From: Rummeliibacillus sp044763875
Lineage (GTDB): Bacteria > Bacillota > Bacilli > Bacillales_A > Planococcaceae
Length of the DNA stretch: 64,000 bases
Assembly: GCF_044763875.1 (NCBI RefSeq)
Contig: NZ_JBIWGZ010000001.1
Span: forward strand, 310,001-374,000
Reading direction: 5' to 3'
Shown piece by piece: positions 52,221 through 61,769 of the stretch (positions are counted from its first letter, which is position 1; each line of letters begins with the position of its first letter). The notes beneath the pieces were generated by a model. It was not told the DNA's origin, searched no databases, and saw only the letters and a list, made by a program, of their open reading frames with translations. A program made the translations under genes and the position numbers.

Positions 52221-53414
52221 GTGGAAAATATTAATAACAGTTTTAAAGCTATATGGTTAAGTAGTGCAACTTCTGAACTGGGAGGTGCATTTTTTACATT
52301 TTGTAATTCTGTATTAATTTATAAATTAACGGGTTCGCCTACAAAACTAGGATTAGTATGGTTAATCTATTATGTCCCATCATTTTTCATGCAACTTTTT
52401 ATTGGTCCCTATATCGATCGTTGGAGTCGAAAACGGACAATGATTATTTGTCATTTGATACGAGCTTTTCTTGCTTTAACATTGTCTGTTTCTTTAATAG
52501 GAGAATTTTTTTCAATCAGTTTAATATTCTTGGTTCAAGTTATTGTTGGAATCGTAATGCCAATCTTTACACCAGCAAATCAAGCTATTTTGCCAACAAT
52601 TATTGAAAAAGAACAGCTAGGCAAGGCAAATGCTACCCTTGAAAGTATCCGGCAAGTGATGGCAATTATGGGGCCGATCCTTGCAGGAATAGCTGTTGAG
52701 TTTATTGAAGTAAAGTGGTTGTTACTTGTAATTGGTTTTGCCTTTTTAATTAGTACATATGCTTTATCAAAAATTAGCGAAAATTTTAACCCACAGCAAA
52801 TTAGAAAACCATGGCTTACAGATTTTAAGGAAGGATTGCATTCGTATTTTGATCATCCACTAATTGTATGGCTTGGAGTCTTTTTTGGATTTGTTCAATT
52901 TGGAGTAGGGGTTACAACTGTTACAACATTACCATTTATCACTACTGTTTTAGACTTACCCTATACAGCGTATGGGTTGTTTATGGCTGGATTTCCAGTA
53001 GGTTATATTCTTGGCGCTTTATTAAACTCTAAACTATCAAAAAATAAAGATTTTGGAATATTGTTCAGTTCTTTATTTATAGGTGGCTGTACATACATTT
53101 CATTAAGTTTAACACCATGGTATTTTCTCGCTATTATAACAGAATGTATTGCAGGCATTGTTATTGCTATATTCAATATTAATAATATTACTCTTATCCA
53201 GCAATCCATTCCCAATCATGTTATGGGAAAAGTAACATCTGTTCGATTATTGATTATGCGAATAATGCTTCCTTTAGGAATTCTATGTGCATCGTTCTGT
53301 GTAGAGTTTATAACTATAAGGGGACTGTATTTCATAATTGGGACTATTATTTGTGGAACATCTGTTTTTGGGTATCTATATTTGAGACATAAATCTATTA
53401 AATCATATTGTTGA
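52221..53414 (+). CDS. MFS transporter, about 395 aa, start uncertain
   Basis: About twelve membrane segments. GPYIDRWSRKRTMIICHLIRAFLA is the MFS_3-type loop (D-R-W-S-R-K-R). Two starts are possible: GTG at 52221, or ATT at 52230, which is better placed after AGAGGGTGG. Similar in type to the exporter at 17933. Follows the GrpB-like gene by 44 bases; substrate unknown. Confidence 0.85.
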   Translation: MENINNSFKAIWLSSATSELGGAFFTFCNSVLIYKLTGSPTKLGLVWLIYYVPSFFMQLFIGPYIDRWSRKRTMIICHLIRAFLALTLSVSLIGEFFSISLIFLVQVIVGIVMPIFTPANQAILPTIIEKEQLGKANATLESIRQVMAIMGPILAGIAVEFIEVKWLLLVIGFAFLISTYALSKISENFNPQQIRKPWLTDFKEGLHSYFDHPLIVWLGVFFGFVQFGVGVTTVTTLPFITTVLDLPYTAYGLFMAGFPVGYILGALLNSKLSKNKDFGILFSSLFIGGCTYISLSLTPWYFLAIITECIAGIVIAIFNINNITLIQQSIPNHVMGKVTSVRLLIMRIMLPLGILCASFCVEFITIRGLYFIIGTIICGTSVFGYLYLRHKSIKSYC

Positions 53415-53570
53415 TTGTCTTATTTTTACTATCTATGCTCATCTAAAAAAGATTTTATAAAATTTACATAGAATTTAGTACATGTAAAAAGTAGGTTTTA
53501 AGCACAAGTTGATACGGATGTTTATTATTGATTAGAAATAAATTATTTATTTAGAAGGAGGTAGAATCTT

Positions 53571-54035
53571 ATCTATAAGTTAATCGTTCAAATAGTCTTT
53601 GCATTTCTAATGTTTTTTGGATCATCGTTAATTGCTTTCTACGAAGGTAGCGGTATTGTTGATAATCCTTGGGAATGGGCATATTCAACACCATTTTCGC
53701 ATTTTATAGGCGGGGGAGTTCAGCAAGCTTCTGATATTTCAATATTCGATTATTTTGTGTATGCAGCAAAATTCCATCCTGCTTATCCATTAATGATGAT
53801 GTTAAGTATAATTTATCTATTTATTTTACTCGGGGTCATCTTATCTAAAAGAAAAAAGAGCATCACACCTTTATATTTTGGCCTATTTAGTTTTATAATG
53901 CTTGCATTGGCGTTTGTACTGCTTAATGCATCAACACTTGGAGGAAAAGTATTTTCGTATCTCTTTTTAGCAGTTGGAATTGCTTTACTTGTCTTCTCCT
54001 TGATTGTTAAGAAGAAATTGGTAGAACAAATTTAG
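53571..54035 (+). CDS. membrane protein, about 154 aa, probable AUC start
   Basis: AAGGAGG (53555-53561) is correctly spaced only for ATC at 53571, which gives (M)YKLIVQIVFAFLMFFGSSLIAFY, a normal first membrane segment. The first ATG (53610) would cut that segment in half. Three more segments follow (about 75-90, 97-117, 124-146 by the long start), with a polar loop between the first and second. This resembles LPXTG-less small Bacillus membrane proteins; function unknown. Confidence 0.65.
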   Translation: MYKLIVQIVFAFLMFFGSSLIAFYEGSGIVDNPWEWAYSTPFSHFIGGGVQQASDISIFDYFVYAAKFHPAYPLMMMLSIIYLFILLGVILSKRKKSITPLYFGLFSFIMLALAFVLLNASTLGGKVFSYLFLAVGIALLVFSLIVKKKLVEQI

Positions 54036-54133
54036 TTAGAATAGGATATAAAAAATAAGTTTCGAATAATAACAAATTAATCGAACAATCTCTTTTAATG
54101 ATATAGCACAATAATTAGAAAATCTTGAATGCA

Positions 54134-54177
54134 AAAAGACTTGATTCTACACCTATACATGTAGATCCAAGTCTTTT
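54134..54177. terminator. bidirectional terminator between convergent genes
   Basis: AAAAGACTTGATTCTAC and GTAGATCCAAGTCTTTT pair around ACCTATACAT. A and T runs on both sides suit both flanking genes. Confidence 0.8.
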
Positions 54178-54235
54178 AATTTTCACAAAATACGAACAGA
54201 CATCCAAAATGAGATGTAAAACTTTAATTAGAAAA

Positions 54236-54763
54236 TCATTTTACTGAATTAGCAATTTCAATTAAATTTTCCATAGTGATCTTTTTTTCACTTTCTTGAT
54301 CCATACTTAAGATATATTGCCAACCATTCTTTTCGAAAACTAAAGTATTGAAATCTGTAAATGTTTTGCTAAAAACAGCTTCACTTCCATCTTTAAGCTT
54401 CACTTTTTGCTTAATATGTTTTTCTTCAAAAGGCAGTTTATGTGCGATTGGGTTGATGAGAATTTTGTAATGATTGTGTGGTGAATTTTCATTTATAAAT
54501 TCGAATTCTAATCCATCATTTTCTTCGCCTTCCAAATCGTTAAGTCTACCAAATGCATGTGTAAAAGATACTTCAGGTAATTGTGATGGTAGAGATATAT
54601 TCGTTTTATAATGTTTATTGCTATCTAATAAGGCATTAGAAATATCTTTATATCCGATATCGTAGTAAAACTTTTCAAAATCATTCTTTGAAGCATTCGC
54701 AATATATGTGTTTATTTGGAGTAACAATAATAAAGAAAATATGGTTATGATAAATTTTTTCAT
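54236..54763 (-). CDS. secreted protein, 175 aa, DUF4367-like end
   Basis: AAGGATGATTTTAG precedes the ATG. Signal peptide to about residue 24 (NTYIANASKN). The mature protein has a helical start and then LPSQLPEVSFTHAFGRL, DGSEAVFSKTFTDFNTLVFEKNGWQYILSMDQE and a closing helix with LIEIANSV. The final order (strand pairs then a helix with I-A-N-S) resembles DUF4367-type extracellular domains. Divergent to the protein at 55006. Function unknown. Confidence 0.7.
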   Translation of the reverse strand: MKKFIITIFSLLLLLQINTYIANASKNDFEKFYYDIGYKDISNALLDSNKHYKTNISLPSQLPEVSFTHAFGRLNDLEGEENDGLEFEFINENSPHNHYKILINPIAHKLPFEEKHIKQKVKLKDGSEAVFSKTFTDFNTLVFEKNGWQYILSMDQESEKKITMENLIEIANSVK

Positions 54764-55005
54764 CTAAAATCATCCTTATATTAATTATTTACACTAATAG
54801 GTTGATTCAAAATAAAATTTTTATGCATAAAATCATATTATATATACCTCGATAGTCTATATAAAAAAATCAAAACATGGCAATAAAGAAATTAAAACAT
54901 TGACTAGTTTCTTAAAAATACTAAATCATTTTAAAGATATTTGAATTGATTATTAGTATTAAGTTGTTTGAAAGGTAAATACTATTGTTGAAGGTGGTGG
55001 AATAA

Positions 55006-55455
55006 TTGATAAAAAATCTATTATTAATTTTGCTGACGACTACATTGCTATTGAATATTGCACCTGCTGCACTTGCAAAGAATTCACAAATTGATGAGTT
55101 CTACAAATATTTAACTGATGAGAAGATCTATAAAGAATATAAAGATGCTACTATAAATGTTCGAAAGAAAATGAAAATAACTGCATATAAGGATATAGAA
55201 AAAGAATTAGGGAAGTACTCATTTGACGTTGGATTTTTACCAAATAGTATTCCAAAAAACGATGTGTATTTTTTTGCATCCATTATTGAGGATAATAACC
55301 GAATTGTAAAAAAATTTGCGATTTATCAACTAGACGGTGAGCTGTTTACATCTGGATATAGTAGTAGAACGAAAGGAACAACCGGATTAGACGACGATTT
55401 TAGTTCTTTGAAAAGCTCAATCGTAAAAGAAGAACTTGCGAGTGATAAGCCTTAA
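55006..55455 (+). CDS. secreted protein, 149 aa, paralogue of 35894-36346
   Basis: TTG start with AAGGTGGTGG upstream. Signal peptide to about residue 24 (APAALAKN). IDEFYKYLTDEKIYKEYKDATINVRKKM, IEKELGKYSFDV, NDVYFFASIIEDNNRIVKKFAIYQLDGE line up with the protein at 36346-35894 throughout. The C-terminus is different. No cysteines. Function unknown; the two are 19 kb apart with opposite orientation. Confidence 0.75.
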   Translation: MIKNLLLILLTTTLLLNIAPAALAKNSQIDEFYKYLTDEKIYKEYKDATINVRKKMKITAYKDIEKELGKYSFDVGFLPNSIPKNDVYFFASIIEDNNRIVKKFAIYQLDGELFTSGYSSRTKGTTGLDDDFSSLKSSIVKEELASDKP

Positions 55456-55564
55456 GGATATATAATTTCCTTTCTTGAATTAGAAGACATCTTTCAGTAA
55501 AAAAATCTGAAGCTGTTTTTTAAAATTATAGTTCTGATTAACTTGATTGGAATATCTTCAAATT

Positions 55565-55607
55565 AATAAGCATATTCGAGTATTATTTCGAATATGCTTA
55601 TTTTTTC
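55565..55607 (+). terminator. strong Rho-independent terminator
   Basis: AATAAGCATATTCGA and TCGAATATGCTTATT form a perfect 15-bp stem with an 8-base loop, followed by TTTT. Confidence 0.85.
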
Positions 55608-55671
55608 GAGTGGCGAATAAGTATGAGTATGTCACCTTTTGAGCATCTATGTAATATTTTTATCAAACAAT

Positions 55672-55872
55672 TCATTCCAAAATTTTGAGCAATTCTTTTA
55701 CTGTAGTTCCACTTACAAGTTCATATTCACGACCATTAATATTCATAAGTCCATCTTGAGTAACTCGTATATTGAAAGTTTCGATAGTTTCGCCATTATA
55801 GTAAAAATCAAATTTATAAGTAAATTTATAAGCGTCTTCACTGTAATTAATGTTTTTAAATGTTCTCCTCAC
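55672..55872 (-). CDS. small protein, 66 aa, possible
   Basis: It starts with GTG, preceded by GGAAGG at rather close range. RTFKNINYSEDAYKFTYKFDFYYNGETIETFNIRVTQDGLMNINGREYELVSGTTVKELLKIL reads like a soluble alpha/beta protein with alternating strands, more protein-like than chance. It lacks a signal or membrane segment. No family known. It may be a fragment of a larger lost protein. Confidence 0.5.
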   Translation of the reverse strand: MRRTFKNINYSEDAYKFTYKFDFYYNGETIETFNIRVTQDGLMNINGREYELVSGTTVKELLKILE

Positions 55873-56127
55873 CTTCCAAAGAACTGCCTTTTTCTAAACT
55901 AAAACTTTCAAAGCATTACAATGAACACAGTAAAGACCATTCTTCGCCTTTTTTAGTTTACTTTTTGAAAAAAAGGGCGAGTATCGTAAATGGGCATTAA
56001 TAATAATTGAAAATGTAATAACACATGAAACCTTATCCATCGTAGATAATTACATTACAATATTTGTATTTAATACCAAATATAATTTATAATTCAATTA
56101 TATAGATGATTTATAAGGGGGCATTAT

Positions 56128-56610
56128 TTGAGGAGTTCATGTTTTGTCTTTATTTTATTAGTTATAATGGTTAGCTGTTTTGGGTGCACTCAAAGCAATT
56201 CAAAAACTAATACCAATTCTCAAAACAAACCTTATACTTCTGAAGAAGCTATTAAAAGAGGGGATGTGGTTCAAACTAGTATTTCGGTTAATAATTTTGA
56301 CCGGTTTATAAATTTTTTTAGTAACTATAATGATGAAAAAGCAGACAAAATAAGAATAACTGGATATACCATTGAAGGAGATCCAATCTTTACTGATTTG
56401 AATTACGATGGAAAAAAGATTCTCTATACCGAAGATAATTCTAATGATGCTTACGGGGCAAAGGAAATTATTAAGGATGTATGCAATAAGATTATAGAGG
56501 AAAAGAAAGAACAACGTACAATTTGGTACTCATTAAGTAGTTGTTCTAAAGACAAGTCATATTTACTTATTAGTATAGATCAGAATGATTTTCAATATAA
56601 ACAAGAATAG
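56128..56610 (+). CDS. lipoprotein, 160 aa
   Basis: TTG start with AGGGGG upstream. The signal ends in S-C-F-G-C (lipobox, residue about 20). Then NKPYTSEEAIKRGDVVQTSISVNNFDRFINFFSNYNDEKADKIRITGYTIEGDPIFTDLNYDGKKILYTEDNSND, which is the DUF4362 layout of Bacillus lipoproteins (Y-T-x-E-E-A-x-x-R-G-D-V-V). Extracellular; function unknown. Confidence 0.8.
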   Translation: MRSSCFVFILLVIMVSCFGCTQSNSKTNTNSQNKPYTSEEAIKRGDVVQTSISVNNFDRFINFFSNYNDEKADKIRITGYTIEGDPIFTDLNYDGKKILYTEDNSNDAYGAKEIIKDVCNKIIEEKKEQRTIWYSLSSCSKDKSYLLISIDQNDFQYKQE

Positions 56611-56700
56611 TAACTAAAATTGAATACAGAATGATAAGAGAGCATGAAAATAGATTTGAATAAAGCTAAAACAATACAAAAAATGTAGGAGCGTGAATGT

Positions 56701-57063
56701 ATGAGTCTTGCAATGTGTATGATTTCTATTAAGGTTAATGATATTGAAAAGGCTAAACGTTTTTATTGTGAGGGCTTAGACCTTCAATTGGAAAAAGTTT
56801 ATAGTGAAAGTATAGTAGAGCTAAACTTTGATGGACTCCCAATCATACTTGAGAAAGTATCTGAATTGAATACATTAGATTATTACGATAATTCTCAAAT
56901 AGTTATGGGTTTGCAAACAAAGGATTTAGTTTCTGAAATGGAAATACTTCAGGATAAGGGGATTGAATTATTATTTGAAGAGCCTCAAAAATGTCCACCG
57001 GGCTTGTTTAATGTAATTAAAGATCCTTTTGGAAACTTTATAGAAATATTAGAGTTTCAGTAA
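56701..57063 (+). CDS. VOC family protein, 120 aa
   Basis: MCMISIKVNDIEKAKRFYCEGLDLQLEKVY and VMGLQTKDLVSEMEILQDKGIELLFEEPQKCPPGLFNVIKDPFGNFIEILEF are the two VOC modules; E of IEILEF is the conserved metal ligand. The His of the first strand position is Ser/Ile here, so the metal site is incomplete and the protein may be a binder. Start supported by GGAGCGTGA. A terminator follows at 57117. Confidence 0.85.
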   Translation: MSLAMCMISIKVNDIEKAKRFYCEGLDLQLEKVYSESIVELNFDGLPIILEKVSELNTLDYYDNSQIVMGLQTKDLVSEMEILQDKGIELLFEEPQKCPPGLFNVIKDPFGNFIEILEFQ

Positions 57064-57116
57064 ATAATGTCATACTATTTGTATGTGAATAAATTTCTGA
57101 TTTTCTAATGTTCTTG

Positions 57117-57162
57117 GAAACCATTTTGAGTAAATATAAATCAAATGGTTTCTTTTTATTTT
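57117..57162 (+). terminator. Rho-independent terminator
   Basis: GAAACCATTTTGA and TCAAATGGTTTC pair around an AT loop, followed by TTTTTATTTTT. Confidence 0.85.
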
Positions 57163-57249
57163 TAGTTTTTGAATTAATTTCATAGTGCAAAATTAAGTGC
57201 GAATAAATGAGAAAACATTTTCTTGTTTTTCATAAAGGAGAAACTAAAG

Positions 57250-58215
57250 ATGAAAGCAGTTATTCAAAATGAATTCGGGAATTCTAGTGTTTTAAAATAT
57301 ACGAACATAGAGAAACCGAAAATTGAAGAAAATGAAGTATTAATTCGTACAGCTTATACAAGCGTAAATTATGCGGACATAAAAAATCGCTCTGGCAATA
57401 AAGCTAAAGGGAAGTTCCCGATGATATTAGGTTTAGATATGGCTGGTACTGTTGAAGAGGTCGATGAAAATAGTCCTTTTTCTATTGGGGATCGCGTTAT
57501 TGCATTTCCTAAATATGGATCCTATGCAGAATATGCTGTTGCGAAAGAATCACTTGTTTATAAAATTCCAGATTCAGTATCTTTTGAGGATGCTGCAGCA
57601 TTTCCAACTGTTGCGATCTTATCGTATATTTTAATCCATGAAATTGGACAAGTGAAAGAAACAGATACAATCGTTATACATAGTGCAGCTGGCGGCGTTG
57701 GCTCAATGCTTGTACAATTAGCAAAGTTAGCCAAAGTAAAGCAAATAATAGGTGTTGTTGGAGACATCAACAAAGCTACATATGTGAAAGAGCTTGGTGC
57801 TGATGAAGTCGTTACATATGATACATTTATTGAAACCGTGTTGAAAATGACTAATGAAGAAGGTGCAAATGTAATATTCGATTCGGTTGCTGGTGATGTA
57901 ACGAGTCAAAGCTTAGATTGTTTAGCGCTTTATGGGACCTTAGTCCAATTTGGTAACAGTAGTGGGAAAGCTGGCAACTTCAAAACGAGTGATGTGCATT
58001 CAAGCTGCCGAAGTGTAAAAGGTTTTAGCTTAGGTACAACAAGAAAACATTATCCAGAAAGATTAGCTCCAGTGGCTGAGATGGTATGTAAGTTTTTTGC
58101 TGAGGGAAAATTGGAACTTCCCGAGGTACATGTATTTGAATTAAGTGATGTAGCAAAAGCGCATGATTTAATGGAAAGTAGGAAATATCAAGGCAAGATA
58201 TTGTTGAAAGTGTAA
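57250..58215 (+). CDS. zinc-less MDR family oxidoreductase (quinone reductase-like), 321 aa
   Basis: ATG at 57250 follows AAAGGAGAA. MKAVIQNEFGNSSVLKYTNIEKPKIEENEVLIRT and YTSVNYADIKNRSG are the GroES-like start, LGLDMAGTVEEV follows, and HSAAGGVGSMLVQLAKLAK is the NAD(P)H loop (A-A-x-G-V-G-S). There are no structural zinc cysteines. The layout is that of quinone oxidoreductases/crotonyl-CoA reductase-like enzymes. Substrate unknown. Confidence 0.9.
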   Translation: MKAVIQNEFGNSSVLKYTNIEKPKIEENEVLIRTAYTSVNYADIKNRSGNKAKGKFPMILGLDMAGTVEEVDENSPFSIGDRVIAFPKYGSYAEYAVAKESLVYKIPDSVSFEDAAAFPTVAILSYILIHEIGQVKETDTIVIHSAAGGVGSMLVQLAKLAKVKQIIGVVGDINKATYVKELGADEVVTYDTFIETVLKMTNEEGANVIFDSVAGDVTSQSLDCLALYGTLVQFGNSSGKAGNFKTSDVHSSCRSVKGFSLGTTRKHYPERLAPVAEMVCKFFAEGKLELPEVHVFELSDVAKAHDLMESRKYQGKILLKV

Positions 58216-58245
58216 AACCTCTAAAGAACCATACGACGAATAAAA

Positions 58246-58273
58246 GCTCATACTACGTTAACGTAGTGTGAGC
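58246..58273. terminator. bidirectional hairpin between convergent genes
   Basis: GCTCATACTACGTT and AACGTAGTGTGAGC form a nearly perfect 14-bp stem without loop bases beyond the centre, placed between the stops at 58215 and 58300. Confidence 0.7.
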
Positions 58274-58299
58274 CACTATGGTTTTTATGCAATTTATTA

Positions 58300-58557
58300 T
58301 TATGGTTTATTCCAAAGTAAGGTCATCACAACAAATAAAACAATAACGACTAAGGATATGAATACTAGCCCAACTAAAGAAACTTTTTTCCATATTCCTT
58401 TTTCAGATAGTAGAGCTAATAACCATGCCACGATATACGTAATAATCATTATTTGCAGCATATAATCTGCGAAAAAAGGAATATATTTCGCAAAATATAT
58501 TGTACTTACACCAAATAATAAGAATAAGATTGATAGAATCCCGCTGTATTTTCTCAT
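58300..58557 (-). CDS. membrane protein, 85 aa
   Basis: AGGGGGAAATGG precedes the ATG. Three membrane segments (residues about 5-22, 30-50 and 58-80) and a basic loop (SEKGIWKK). No family recognised. Confidence 0.65.
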   Translation of the reverse strand: MRKYSGILSILFLLFGVSTIYFAKYIPFFADYMLQIMIITYIVAWLLALLSEKGIWKKVSLVGLVFISLVVIVLFVVMTLLWNKP

Positions 58558-58783
58558 CCATTTCCCCCTAATCGTAAATCATAAATGGCTCTATTTAGTA
58601 TATTCAATTATTATAGTACATTAAACATATATATTTACATTAATATGGTGAAATGATGATTCGATATTTGAGATAGTATATGTATGAATCAATTTAACTT
58701 TGAATGATGCGATGGAAGAAGTTAATTAGACCGAGATGATAATTAATCAACTAACAAAGGTCTACTATACAAGGGGGATCATA

Positions 58784-59206
58784 ATGTCTGTTTTAGGTGT
58801 GAATCATTTTCTATTTTCTGTATCAAACTTAGACAAATCAATTGAATTTTATCAGGAAGTATTCGAAGCTAAATTATTGGTAAAAGGACGTAGCACAGCG
58901 TATTTTGACTTAAATGGACTTTGGCTCGCATTAAATGAAGAGAAAGATATTCCTAGAAATGAAATACATGAGTCCTACACACATTTTGCTTTTACAATTG
59001 AAATATACAAATATGATGAGATGCTAAAGAAACTACAGGATTTAAAAGTAAACATTCTCCCTAGTCGACCAAGAGATGAAAAAGATAAGCAATCCATCTA
59101 TTTTACGGATCCTGATGGACATAAATTTGAGTTTCATACCGGTACTTTACAAGATAGATTAGAATATTATAAACAAGATAAAAAACATATGACGTTTTAT
59201 GAGTAA
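58784..59206 (+). CDS. fosB: fosfomycin bacillithiol transferase FosB
   Basis: FosB adds bacillithiol to fosfomycin and so inactivates it, using a divalent metal. ATG at 58784 follows AAGGGGGAT; the longer frame from 58736 is not used. The two VOC modules give H8 (GVNHFLFSV), H67 (SYTHFAF) and E116 (KFEFHTG) as metal ligands. FDLNGLWLALNEEKDIPRNEI and SIYFTDPDGHKFEFHTGTLQDRLEYY are FosB signatures, and 140 aa is the right length. A chromosomal copy is usual in Bacillus. Confidence 0.9.
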   Translation: MSVLGVNHFLFSVSNLDKSIEFYQEVFEAKLLVKGRSTAYFDLNGLWLALNEEKDIPRNEIHESYTHFAFTIEIYKYDEMLKKLQDLKVNILPSRPRDEKDKQSIYFTDPDGHKFEFHTGTLQDRLEYYKQDKKHMTFYE

Positions 59207-59382
59207 TATTAGATTATTTGATTGTAGAAATTTGAAATAAATTCTTATTGTGGTGCTTAGCTTGCTGGTACTCTGGATAATAATATAACTTTATAAGCGT
59301 TTTGGTTAGGCTAAAGAGGAAGAATATTCTTCTGTAATCTTACATTCAAGGTACTTGTGTCTTATTGTTTTATTGATTATAG

Positions 59383-59495
59383 CGGAGGATTGATCGACTC
59401 CCGCGGGAAAAGCGTGGCAGCTGAGACCCTGCACGTAGCGTAGCGAAGGAAGCGGCTCAGCGCACGCCCGCAGGAAAGCGAGCAATCCGTAGCGG
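59383..59495 (+). repeat. MITE-like repeat core, copy 6, divergent
   Basis: AGCGGAGGATTG and CAATCCGTAGCGG are the arms, with GACTCCCGCGGGAAAAGCG, GCTGAGACCCTGCACG, GGCTCAGCGCACGCCCGC and AGGAAAGCG between. It has the same plan as the other cores but different sequence in the arms. The flanks do not match the other copies. The gap 59207-59650 also has a 9-bp stem GATCATCCA/TGGATGATC (about 59504-59541) and no gene. Confidence 0.7.
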
Positions 59496-59650
59496 GTATC
59501 GGTTGATCATCCATTTTTTAATAAATAAAACTGGATGATCGACGCGTATGATTATTTTATTCAAAGTCTCTATTTTGAAGCAGCCGATGAAAAAAATAAA
59601 ACCCGCTGATTCATTTCTCGTGTGATCATTTATTTTTTTAAAATCAAATG

Positions 59651-60802
59651 CTATTTCTCCATAAACTTCGCAATCGCTTCATTCGCAAATTTTGTTTGAA
59701 TTACATCTGACATTGGTGGGTTGTACAGACCAGCACGAACATTTAAGAAATAGCGGTGCATTGGATTTGATTCGGATAATGCTCTTGCACCTACAATTTG
59801 CATAGCAAGGTCGACTACCTTCATTGCTGCGTTTGTTACTTCAATTTTTGTTACATCCAGTGGTTCTTTAAATGCTGTTTTGTCTTCGCAATGTTCATAA
59901 CGTTCAACTGTTCCATATAACATATGTCTTGCAGTAGTTAGAGTAAGTTCCATTTCACCAATCAATTGTTTAATATTGGGTGCTTCAGCAATTGGTTTAC
60001 CAAGTGATGAAGGAATATAAGACGTCGCAAAGTTTAAAGCATAATTTCGTGCTGCTTTTGCTATACCGATGTAACATGCAGGGATATGCAATAGCCAACC
60101 TTTTGCTGCATTTAGTTGAGGTGATCTTGTTTGCAATACGTATGTATCTGGCACACGAACATGATCCAGAATCACCGTTTGACTAGCTGTACCCCTCATC
60201 GCTAGGGAATCCCATGTATCTTTTAAAGAAACACCTTTTGTGTTACTAGGTACTAAAATCATTTCAATTTCCTTTTTTTCATTTGTCGCAGTAATGATGA
60301 AATGAGTTAATGCTGGAGCAGCAGTTGTGAAGATTTTTTCTCCTGTTATAACAAGATCATCACCATCACGTACAACAGACGTTGTTGGAATTGCGCCTCG
60401 TGTAGGACTTCCGGCATTATTTTCGGATGAAGCCGTATTAATAAGTCCTCCATTTGCAATCGCTTTTAATACAACTTTGGCTGCTTCAGAATTCCAATGA
60501 TGACTTTCTACATATTCTAAAATCGTACCGTTCGTCCACCCAATTGACAAAGCTGTTGAACCGCAGCCTACAGCGATTGTTTCTTGAGCTAATATATATT
60601 CATATAAGCCTAGACCTTGACCACCAAATTCAGTAGGTAATGTTAGTTTGGTATAATTAATTTTTTTTAAATCTTCAATGTTATCAAAAGGGAATGAACC
60701 AGGAGCATCTAATTGTGGTTCTCGTTTTTGAAAAACTGGAATTAGTTCTTCTATTTTAGCGAGTAGTTTGCGTTGTTTTTCTGTACGAATAAAACTTTCC
60801 AT
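59651..60802 (-). CDS. acyl-CoA dehydrogenase family protein (YdbM-like), 383 aa
   Basis: A FAD enzyme that oxidises an acyl-CoA at C2-C3 or a related substrate. LKKINYTKLTLPTEFGGQGLGLYEYILAQETIAVGCGSTALSIGWTNG is the N-terminal domain, INTASSENNAG(S) the middle beta domain FAD-contact, DTWDSLAMRGTASQTVILDHVRVP the W-x-x-x-G-x-R-x-T/S signature, and the C-terminal helices include DLAMQIVGARALSESNP. The usual catalytic Glu near the C-terminus is not obvious. Close in type to B. subtilis YdbM. Length normal. Confidence 0.88.
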   Translation of the reverse strand: MESFIRTEKQRKLLAKIEELIPVFQKREPQLDAPGSFPFDNIEDLKKINYTKLTLPTEFGGQGLGLYEYILAQETIAVGCGSTALSIGWTNGTILEYVESHHWNSEAAKVVLKAIANGGLINTASSENNAGSPTRGAIPTTSVVRDGDDLVITGEKIFTTAAPALTHFIITATNEKKEIEMILVPSNTKGVSLKDTWDSLAMRGTASQTVILDHVRVPDTYVLQTRSPQLNAAKGWLLHIPACYIGIAKAARNYALNFATSYIPSSLGKPIAEAPNIKQLIGEMELTLTTARHMLYGTVERYEHCEDKTAFKEPLDVTKIEVTNAAMKVVDLAMQIVGARALSESNPMHRYFLNVRAGLYNPPMSDVIQTKFANEAIAKFMEK

Positions 60803-60955
60803 TCTAACGCCTCCATATCTTTATCCATATCATACATCTAATTCCTACTGATTTTCTATGACAAAACTGAAATTTGTCGAAATCGAGAAAGCTTATTGGG
60901 AGTTTAGAAAATAGTATGGTATCATAAAATGAATTTATCTCGAAAGGAAGATATT

Positions 60956-61597
60956 ATGAATTCTCCATTTACATTTATACATTCAGCTCCTAAGAATATG
61001 GAGCATGGCAAATTATATCCAGCAGTTTTCCTTATGCATGGCATGGGAAGCAACGAACAAGATTTACCAGGATTACTTGATGAAATAAAAGATCAATGCC
61101 ACATCTTTAGCCTGCAAGGACCTATTATTCAACCACCTGGTTATGCATTTTTCACAATCGAAGAATTTGGCAAACCACATCGTAATGTATTTGATCAAGT
61201 CATTATTCATATTATGAATTTTATAGAAGAAGCCATCACCGAATACCCAATTGATGCAGAGAAAATCTTTTTGATGGGCTTTAGCCAAGGAGCAATCTTA
61301 TCAAAATCTTTAGCTGTAGCGATGGGTAAAGAAAAACTAGCAGGAATCGTTGCTTTAAGCGGTTATACTCCTGATTTTGTAAAAAATCAATACCAAAAAC
61401 ACTCTGTTCAGGACATGCCTGTTTTCATCTCACATGGCACAATGGACATGGCTCTTCCATATCAATGGGGGGAAGCTAGTCGTGATTTCTTCACTGAACA
61501 AGGTTCGAATGTAACATTTAAAAGTTTCGAAGATGGACATGGTGTAACACCTGAAGTTCAGGAATCGTTAATTGCATTTTTAAAAGAGAACATGTAG
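60956..61597 (+). CDS. alpha/beta hydrolase (carboxylesterase/phospholipase-like), 213 aa
   Basis: ATG at 60956 follows AAAGGAAG. PAVFLMHGMGSNEQDL gives the oxyanion region H-G, FLMGFSQGAIL the nucleophile elbow G-F-S-Q-G, MDMALPYQWG the Asp and DGHGVTPEV the His. This is the layout of small carboxylesterases of the YodD/EstB type in Bacillus. Divergent to the acyl-CoA dehydrogenase gene. Substrate unknown; terminator at 61611. Confidence 0.9.
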   Translation: MNSPFTFIHSAPKNMEHGKLYPAVFLMHGMGSNEQDLPGLLDEIKDQCHIFSLQGPIIQPPGYAFFTIEEFGKPHRNVFDQVIIHIMNFIEEAITEYPIDAEKIFLMGFSQGAILSKSLAVAMGKEKLAGIVALSGYTPDFVKNQYQKHSVQDMPVFISHGTMDMALPYQWGEASRDFFTEQGSNVTFKSFEDGHGVTPEVQESLIAFLKENM

Positions 61598-61610
61598 AAA
61601 GCTAATATCT

Positions 61611-61650
61611 AAAAAACTATTTTCTCAGAAGGAAAATAGTTTTTATTTTT
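61611..61650 (+). terminator. Rho-independent terminator
   Basis: AAAAACTATTTTC and GAAAATAGTTTTT pair around TCAGAAG, followed by ATTTTTG. Confidence 0.85.
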
Positions 61651-61769
61651 GCCATAAATATCTACTTGATTAATACCAATTTAATTGTTATATACATAAA
61701 ATTACATGATAATAGTGCTATACTATTATTTGTAATAGATTTAAAAGTATTTAGGAGGAAGAAATAACA

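Noticed and set aside
52190..52222. tRNA-like stretch CTTTAGCTCAGATG-GGTAG
   Set aside because: It resembles a tRNA D-arm, but no anticodon arm, T-arm or acceptor stem follows; the bases run straight into the MFS gene.
55639..55902. Plus-strand open frame of 87 codons
   Set aside because: It is antisense to the more protein-like 66-residue minus-strand frame and has no ribosome site.
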